A stretch of 64,000 bases of DNA from Atkinsonella hypoxylon (taxonomy: Eukaryota; Ascomycota; Sordariomycetes; Hypocreales; Clavicipitaceae): the NCBI GenBank assembly GCA_000729835.1, contig JFHB01000029.1, forward strand, positions 181,360 through 245,359, given 5' to 3'. Each line of letters starts with the position of its first letter. Within the stretch, counting starts at the first letter, position 1. Of this stretch, positions 57,058 to 64,000 are shown piece after piece. The notes under the pieces are model-generated. The model saw nothing but the letters and a program-made list of their open reading frames with translations, was not told where the DNA came from and did not search any database. A program made the position numbers and the translations under genes.

Positions 57058-59865
57058 TTACCGATACTGGATAGACACTGTGGGCGTCGTGCCCATGTCC
57101 CAGTCCTCCTTCTTCTCTCTGTCGCCAAATATGCGCAGAGCACGTACAACGAACTTGTACTCGCCAGGAGGAGCATAGTTGCCAGAGTCAAGACGACCGT
57201 CCCAAAGGAATGCATGGTGACCACGATGATTCGAATACCGGGGGAAAGCGAAGGGCTGGCCAATAGTTTTGACGCCCCAGACTTCGGTGGTCGAGGTTTC
57301 AGGATCAAGAGGAACAATGTCGACGTGTATCTCGTGGGAACCGAGGGCGAGATTGATAATGATCGCAGGTGCGTCGTCAATTCCACCGTTGCCAGGTGCA
57401 GGGAGAATAAAAGTCGAATTGGGAGGAATGGGCTTGTCTCGTAACTTGAGCGAGGACAACACGGTCTCGTTAGATGCCAGAACAGTCGACTCGCGCAGAG
57501 AGCCGGTTAGGCCTTGATATGGCAGTGACAGGGAAGTGCCATCGGTGCCCTTGATGGCAATGTAGCCAGACCATAGTGCAAGGCGCTTGGCGTACACACC
57601 CTCTGGGGGGGTTGCAGAAACCGCAATGGTCTGGGTCTCGTCACGATTAAGAGTGATGCTAGTCTTACTAAACTTGAGAGTAGCGGCAGCCTCAAAAATT
57701 TCACTGGGGAATGGCTGTATATAGGGTGAGTCCCGAGCCAAGATGTACATGGTAATGGCAGGAACGTGAGTAATTTTGTATGTCACCGGCCGCTTGCTGG
57801 TGTTCTTCAACTTGAAGTTGAGGCTCTTGGCAAAGTGTTCGGTGTCGTTAAAGGACAGGCTAGAAGGCGAAAGGAGAGTGGTAGCAAAAGCAGCATCGTA
57901 GGCTTGGACGAGACCAGCGCCTTGTTGTGGGACAGGGGCAAGCTGATCGTAGAACTTGAGGCCGTCATTGAAAAGCTGAGGCTTCGCGCTGCTAGACAGC
58001 AAGTTCTCTATCACCTGGGGGTCGTAGGTACCTCGAACTTGGTGGATCAGAGCATAGATGGCGGCAACGTGGGGGCAGGACATTGAGGTTCCAGACAGAA
58101 CGGCGTAGGAACCGAGAGCACGGGGGAAGGCAGAAAGAACATAGCCACCAACACCGCCGAATTGAGGCTTGACACCCATTTCCCAGGTCGGGCCCCAGCT
58201 GGTGAAGGTACTGACAGCACCACCCGTGATATTATCGTTGGCCATTTCAAGTGTGGGCCGAACATCCTTGGCGGGCTTGACCATCTTCACGGTAACCTTC
58301 TTGCCAGCTTTGAGAGCCCTAATAAAGGTTTCACCAGTATAATTATCAACCATTGCGACAGCATTAAGTTTACTGGTAGCCATGTCTCCAAGCTGGATGG
58401 TCGGGGCGCCGGGAACGCTATTATAGAAGATGATATTCTTGGCACCCTTTTCCATGGCATGAGCAGCCTTTTGGGAGTAAGTACAGCTTCCACGGCGGAT
58501 TAAGACAATGTACTTGCTCAGGTCGGGAGTGTTGGCAGGGAAAGGGTCGCAGGCGTCATCAGTGACAGTAGGATCCAGGCTTTTAGCCCAGACAGGAAGG
58601 TTGACAACATCCCAGTTGTCGGGCTTTGATAGAAAGTAGCCGAATTTGGTATCGGGGCCATTGTCGATCTGATATTTGCCGTAGTAGTATAAGCTAGGTA
58701 CCTGTTGGTTGTTGAAGGAAGAAATGCTCGGAACACCATAACCCGAAGCAGGGCTGGCAGCTTGGAAGAGACCATCGGCACCAGAGTTGCCAGCAGACAC
58801 AGTGCAAGGAACACCCTTTTCAATAATGAGAGAAATAACCTTCGAGGCTACATCATCTTGCCAACCACTTTGGCCACCAAAAGAAGCCGAGATGATATTG
58901 GCGCCGTCCTGGTAAGCCTTACTGAACGCAGCGATGATGAGGTCGACAGGGGTGCCACCTTGGCAGCTGAAGATGCGATAAGCACCCAGGGTGACACCGG
59001 GGGCAGAGCCCGTGAATCCGTATGGGTTTGGCTGGGCGGCAATGATACCCATGGTGTGAGTTCCGTGGCCGGAACATTGGTCCATTGGGTCAGGATCAGG
59101 GTGAGGAGTGTTGGTACCATTGAAGTCATCGCCAACAAAGTCATAACCAAAACCAACAAGGCAGCCTTTACCAAAGCAGCCACCGAGAGCTTCGTGCAAG
59201 TAATCGACCTGAGGGATGATACGAATCAGCATGTTTTTCTCCCCACGAGCCTAGTTGGCGTGTCGCTTTGTAGCGTAAGCAGACGATACTTACGCCGCTG
59301 TCGATGACAGCAACTTTGACGCCCTTGCCGGTAATGCCGTTTTCTCTCAGCTTGTCAACCTGTGTCATGACGTGAGGACTAAAAGTATCATTTCCCTCGA
59401 CAGCTCTGGAAGTGAGAGCGCCATTTGGCGGCGTGCTTCCCTTTTGCGCAGTCCACACAACCTGGGAGTCTGGCCTTGGGTAGAGCACGACTGGGTGCAC
59501 GGCCTTGACCTCAGGTAAAGCTGCCAATTTTTCGGTATGCTCCTTGGCCTTTTCGATGTTATGTAACTGGACTGAAACAGCTGGGAACAGATCGGAATCG
59601 ATTTTTATTCGAGTCTTGCCAAGCTTGCCAACTGATCGCTCAAACTTGGCTACATCCTAAGAAGTATGTGAGCACGCGGTGGTGAGTTGGGCAACTTCCC
59701 AATCAGTGGAAATTGACAATAGAGCGGATTACTTACCCGTTTATCGGCAAGCTCAAAAATATAAGCACCGTGGACGACGGTATGGCCCGGCTCTGCATTG
59801 AGTTTGGCCGCCAGTGTTGAGGCCGCTGCCGCCAACAGCGACGCAACGATAGAAGTGCGCACCAT
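57058..59865 (-). CDS. pr1C: Secreted subtilisin-like protease, Pr1C/C5a-peptidase type
   Basis: Extracellular S8 serine protease like Metarhizium Pr1C, which helps digest host cuticle or other protein. Exons 59865-59737, 59656-59294 and 59208-57058 join to 880 residues. A signal peptide (MVRTSIVASLLAAAASTLAA) precedes an I9-like propeptide (HGAYIFELADKR...LAALPEVKAVHPVVLYP). The catalytic triad is Asp in VAVIDSGVDYLH (made across intron 2), His in CSGHGTHTMGI and Ser in SGTSMSCPHVAA; the oxyanion Asn is in VSAGNSGADG. A PA domain (DACDPFPANTP...GAKNIIFYNS) is inserted in the catalytic domain. An Fn3-like C-terminal region of about 300 residues follows, with several N-glycosylation sites. Length and layout are normal for the class. 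Confidence 0.92.
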
Positions 59866-62800
59866 GGCGATTTCAAGCGCAAGCCAGATACTGCAGGTAG
59901 AGGAGTTTCAGACCAACTGAAAACATCAATGAGGGTTAAACTCGGAGGTTTCAACGCCTTGTCGACATACTGGGAGAATTCGATTGCGCGACTGCGGTGT
60001 ATCTATATACTCTACGAGAGCACATCCTCGGGAACCTTTCCCTTATGATCAACTCCGTTGAGCTATGTCCACTACGCCATCGGCTAGACAGCTAGGCCGC
60101 ACAAGCCCAGAAAAGGGACTCAACCGGGGTTCTGGCTACATGGCCCAAAGCTACTACAGAGGTAACTACTCCGTAATACTTTTGTCTTTGACATGGGGTT
60201 GCATTGCAGAAAACTCACAGGTTCGGATTGCAAGGATGCATGACTGGGAGGTATCAGCCGAAGTACGGAGCAGATAGTTAGTTAACTCCTCTCCCATCTG
60301 ACAAGATGTCACCAGGCCGACGGCACTTGGCCAATGATTGCACACCAATCCCAGCTGTGCTGCTCGAATTATTGGCGTAGCCACCTGGTGCAGATCTCTT
60401 TGCGGCCGCCAAGTTAAGCTTTGCTACACGATGCATGGCCCTTGCACTAGGTAGACATGATGCCGAGACTTATGTGGGGAAGTAAAACAGAGAGCGATTA
60501 TTAGTTAGAGCACGATCAAGATAGAAGACCTGGGCGTGGCCGGCGATATGAAATGCCTTGACAGATCGGTTGAGTAGGTGTAAGCGAGAACATTGCAAGC
60601 GGCCGGAACCGACTCGTTCACGATCGGCCTTTGGACGCACTCTGGATTGGAGATGATGCGCGACGAGACGCTCAGCGCTGAATGCCAGAGCTTGATTAAT
60701 ACCAGACGTCTTATTCCAGACGAGTCTGTAGATGGCACGGACCTTTCGTGAATTCCGTGGCTCTTAGCGCCTAGCGTAGTTAAGGTTGGTTGACTCAGAT
60801 GGAGCTCGTTGGCGAGTTGCCAGCTTCACGGCTTCTTGCTGACGGAAAACGATGGAACCAAATATTCATGTAGGCCGTGTTTTGGGTCATCGGTGAGGCG
60901 TTTGGCTGCAAATAGAGAGGTCAATATGCGAATTGATAATACGATCGGTCCATGTTGGTCGCTTCTCTGCGCGTGCAGTAAGTGCAGATGCAGATATGCA
61001 CGTTTGCCCCTCTAGCTATTAACGTCTCATATTCTTCTGCCGGAAGGAACGGAATACCCTGTCGGCCAGCAAACGGGGTTTCAAAGGCATTCATTGCGTA
61101 GGACTCGCAGGAAAAATCCGACCTCTTCACGCGGGCGACAGATTTAATAACGAGTCCTCTTGGTTCTGCAGCACAAGCGTATGAGCATCGTTATTCGCAG
61201 CCCGTAAGTCTAACCTGTCATTAACACACATCAGACTGATGATAGGACCAATCCATACAAGAATGATGGTCAAGTACTCTAGTTGTCGTCAATATCTCTC
61301 AGTCGTAATGCATTGTGGTCGACGTCAAAGGTTGCACTGCACGTCAACCATAATCGCCCGGCTCCATGAGCTAGCAGGGTCAACTCAATGAACGCAAAGC
61401 ACAGGGAATGATATCCCAAATTGAGACCGGGTCCTCTCGAACTGCTCCATTCATTGACTAGCAATAAACGTGCTTGTGGGCAGATAGTGACTGACAAGGA
61501 CAAGGGTTGATGCAGAAAAATTTTGAAAGACACAATGCGCGAGGCTTACTCCGTACATCAGAGCGGGATTTTCAGATTGACTTCGTCTTTCTATTCAGTT
61601 ATTGGTACGGAGTGTTCCGGAATTTATCGCTCATCCAGCAATGTCTGTCACATAGGCAGTTGTTGCTAGCCCGATGCACAGGATCAGACGGTAGTTAATA
61701 TCTAGGAAGTGTCGTCTCCCGTTTCGTGCCTCGATAGTTTCGGCCGAGGTCCAGGGATAATGTAAGCTACACCATAATAAAGTTTAGCAGGAGTGCAATC
61801 CATCAATCAAATCCATACATGATCTGCGGTGGAGCAACGTACGCTGTCAAGGGGTCAACAAAATATGAATGGCACTTTTTCAAAGCGGCCACGCGAGCTG
61901 AAAGTAGCGCTTTTTTTGTCGACCGCATATCTTCTGGTGAAGGCGCTGGTGGCTGTCTCCATGACTGCCGGTTCCTGAGATCCCGATCGCTTAGGCTTGT
62001 GACGTGGAGATGAGAAGGGCTTGCGTTCCGCTCGTATCCTTGGTGCTGAGCTGGCTCCAACCCGGTATCGACAGGGGGGTACTTTAATAGAAAGTAGCGG
62101 ATTTATTTATCCCAGTTACCAAACATATATCCCGCAATTCCTTTGGCGAGCAAAGGTCTCTCGAGGTCTCGCCCCCATGCCAGGTTTAAGAGGTCAAGAT
62201 ATCAGATGTGAGACTTGCGATAGACCTTTTTATAAGTTTAGATAACTGCTAAAACTGATATTATAGTGTAGATTAGTACTGTAGAGGAAGTATCTTGGGG
62301 AGCTTTTTTTTTTTTTTTCGGTATATCACCCTTGTCAATACAGCATCAAGAGCCTTATGGGCACGTACAAGATAGCGTCCTAGTGGTGCCGGTATTCTCT
62401 TGAACGCTGGGCGAGAGGCAAAGGGATACAAAATGTTGGCAAGGAACCGACGTGGTGGTATGTGTCAAGGCAATACTAATGCCAGGATTAATCGTTATCA
62501 CACAGCCTGATTCCACCTGCAGTGTATCAATAATCAGTCCATGCAACAGGCCCACGAAGCGGGAGATAGAAGAACAGAAGGGCAATATACGGAGTAAAGA
62601 AATAGCGCGGGGGAGGGATATTGGTAGAGGTTCTCCGAAGCCGGTGATGGTGATGCATGCAACACATTGATCCCTTGGGCGAAGGTTGGGTCTGGTGGGT
62701 CCCGTGACCCAGCTGCTGCCTCGACACACTCAAAGAGCCCGCGATACGGAGTAATCGCGGATCAATCTCTCCCAGTATCGCGGTACGTTTATTATACCGG

Positions 62801-64000
62801 AATATTCACACACACGTAAGTACTGTTTTCCTCCTTTAATTCGATTGGCCGTCCAGCAAGCTGATTCGTGGCCTGACTGTCGCCTTTCCGCACTAATACA
62901 CCCACTCGCCAATTGTCTAATTGTGGAAGACAATGCCACAAGCCAACGTCAACCGAGTTGAAACGCATGGTTTGCAATTCTGCTCGTTTTTACCCAGCAT
63001 CCAGGAGACGAATCAATATCACGTGCGCGCTAACCCTCGACTTGGCAGAACAGCGGCTCGATCGATGAAGAGTGCATGGTACGGAGGGCTCGGAGGTCCT
63101 ATGGGGCCTCGATTCGACCCCTGCTCGGTATTGTCACATGGTATTTATTATAATAACTCATAGAGGGTCTAGCCGAACAAATAGAGGTCAGATAGCAAGC
63201 GCTGTGGTCTCTGTACTGTGGTCTCTGTGCTTGCAAGCAGTTCTGGAGCCCAGCAACGTTATGAGCTATGCAATCCGTCATCTAGATCATAACAGCAACA
63301 TTCAGATTGCTGCCTGCCTATTTTATTGCCATGTATACTTCAACTTTCCCATAGCTAGATTCAGTTGACCCCAATTCTTGCCAGTTGAAGTCATTATAAT
63401 CTTCGACCTCGAAGGTAGTATGAAGGAAGTGCTAATACACCTCCGCATCGACCCCATATTTTGAACCAATCAAAATGGCTGTATCTGGAAGTCCCTATAA
63501 TCGTCCAAGTTACAAAGAGCTACATTGCGCGTCTTGCAAGCCTACTAGAAGTTCCAGTACTAAAATAAGGGCATAATAAATTAAGCAACCGAGCAGTCTT
63601 CAAGATCTGAATAAATAATAGTTATAAGTTTATAGATACCATTAATCCAGTATACTCCGCTACCAGAGTCACTCCATACAGCCAGAGAGAAAAAGTGGGC
63701 CGGCACGGAGGCGCAGTCTTACGATCCCCAAGGAAATAATGAAGTACCTAGTACTCCGTAACTACTAGGAATTATCCGACTTGCAAAGAGATACATGCAA
63801 GTCTGTTACCCCAAACCCACACGTTTTAAACAAGAATAATTGTAAATTTACTGTTGGGAGAACCAAGAGATAGCAATCCTTACACCCGTCGCAAAAAAAG
63901 TTATGATTTGTTTTTTTTTTTTTTTTTTTTTTGTTTTTTTTTCCAAAGCACAAGTGGTGTAAAAGCCTTGTTCAAATGGTACCCACCCCCAAATCATGCT
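59866..64000. other. Gene-free right end, 4.1 kb
   Basis: The first few hundred bases are the protease promoter. Beyond that no open frame has recognisable motifs or a splice chain. Five of the nine TACGGAGTA/TACTCCGTA copies of the window lie here (60167, 61547, 62588, 62745 and 63752), as do T-rich runs at ~62305 and ~63909-63943. It may be decayed repeat sequence. Confidence 0.45.

Noticed and set aside
63060..63135. tRNA-like B-box (GATTCGACCCC)
   Set aside because: No matching A-box and no acceptor-stem pairing could be found.
1..64000. CRISPR array, rRNA or prokaryotic operon structures
   Set aside because: The DNA is fungal nuclear. No regularly spaced repeats or rRNA sequence were seen.

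Overview
The window is nuclear DNA of a filamentous ascomycete. Most genes carry short introns of about 50-80 nt with GT..AG ends and visible CTAAC/CTGAC branch points, and many intergenic regions are 1-5 kb long. The gene content points to Hypocreales, plausibly a Clavicipitaceae-like insect, nematode or plant associate: a Pr1C-like subtilisin, a chitin-binding chitin deacetylase, a GH28 rhamnogalacturonan hydrolase, a Bim1/X325 copper protein and a PREG/Pho80-type cyclin. The genus cannot be fixed from the sequence alone.

Layout. 0-1 kb: secreted chitin deacetylase (minus, cut by the window edge). 2.8-4.2 kb: intronless bacterial-type nucleotide-sugar dehydrogenase. 6.9-8.5 kb: AA7 oligosaccharide oxidase. 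9.6-11.5 kb: acetolactate-synthase-like ThDP enzyme. 13-14 kb: Pho80-type cyclin. 14.7-15.5 kb: Hsp30-type small heat-shock protein with a heat-shock element. 17.3-18.7 kb: repeat-rich Arg/Ser protein. 18.7-23.9 kb: gene-poor. 23.9-27.1 kb: two divergent paralogous genes of an unrecognised family. 28.0-29.7 kb: rhamnogalacturonan hydrolase. 31.9-35.7 kb: divergent metalloreductase and Bim1/X325 copper-protein pair. 36.8-41.2 kb: ABCC transporter. 43.4-44.3 kb: pseudogene. 44.8-46.3 kb: Xaa-Pro aminopeptidase. 48.9-49.5 kb: minimal velvet-domain protein. 50.8-51.8 kb: Jlp2/CCDC25 homologue. 52.1-55.7 kb: large HeLo-like/pseudokinase/trypsin-like fusion. 57.1-59.9 kb: Pr1C-like subtilisin. 60-64 kb: no gene seen.

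The most interesting locus is 52.1-55.7 kb. Two long open frames are joined by a convincing 57-nt intron into one 1195-residue protein. It has a HET-S-like helical N-terminus, a kinase-like domain whose HRD motif reads HGN, and a trypsin-like protease with an intact GDSG. The order helical bundle plus pseudokinase recalls MLKL, here with a protease attached, so a regulated cell-death or allorecognition role is a reasonable hypothesis. Second is the reductase/Bim1 pair, whose shared promoter holds six GCTCA half-sites including TGTGCTCA, suggesting a copper-uptake module. Third is the divergent paralogue pair with conserved intron positions and no recognised function.

Two copies of a ~355-365 bp non-autonomous transposon with long inverted repeats and 9-bp target duplications lie 45 kb apart. 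A 9-mer, TACGGAGTA, occurs nine times, always between genes. All gene models were built by hand from splice signals and reading frame; no database search was run.
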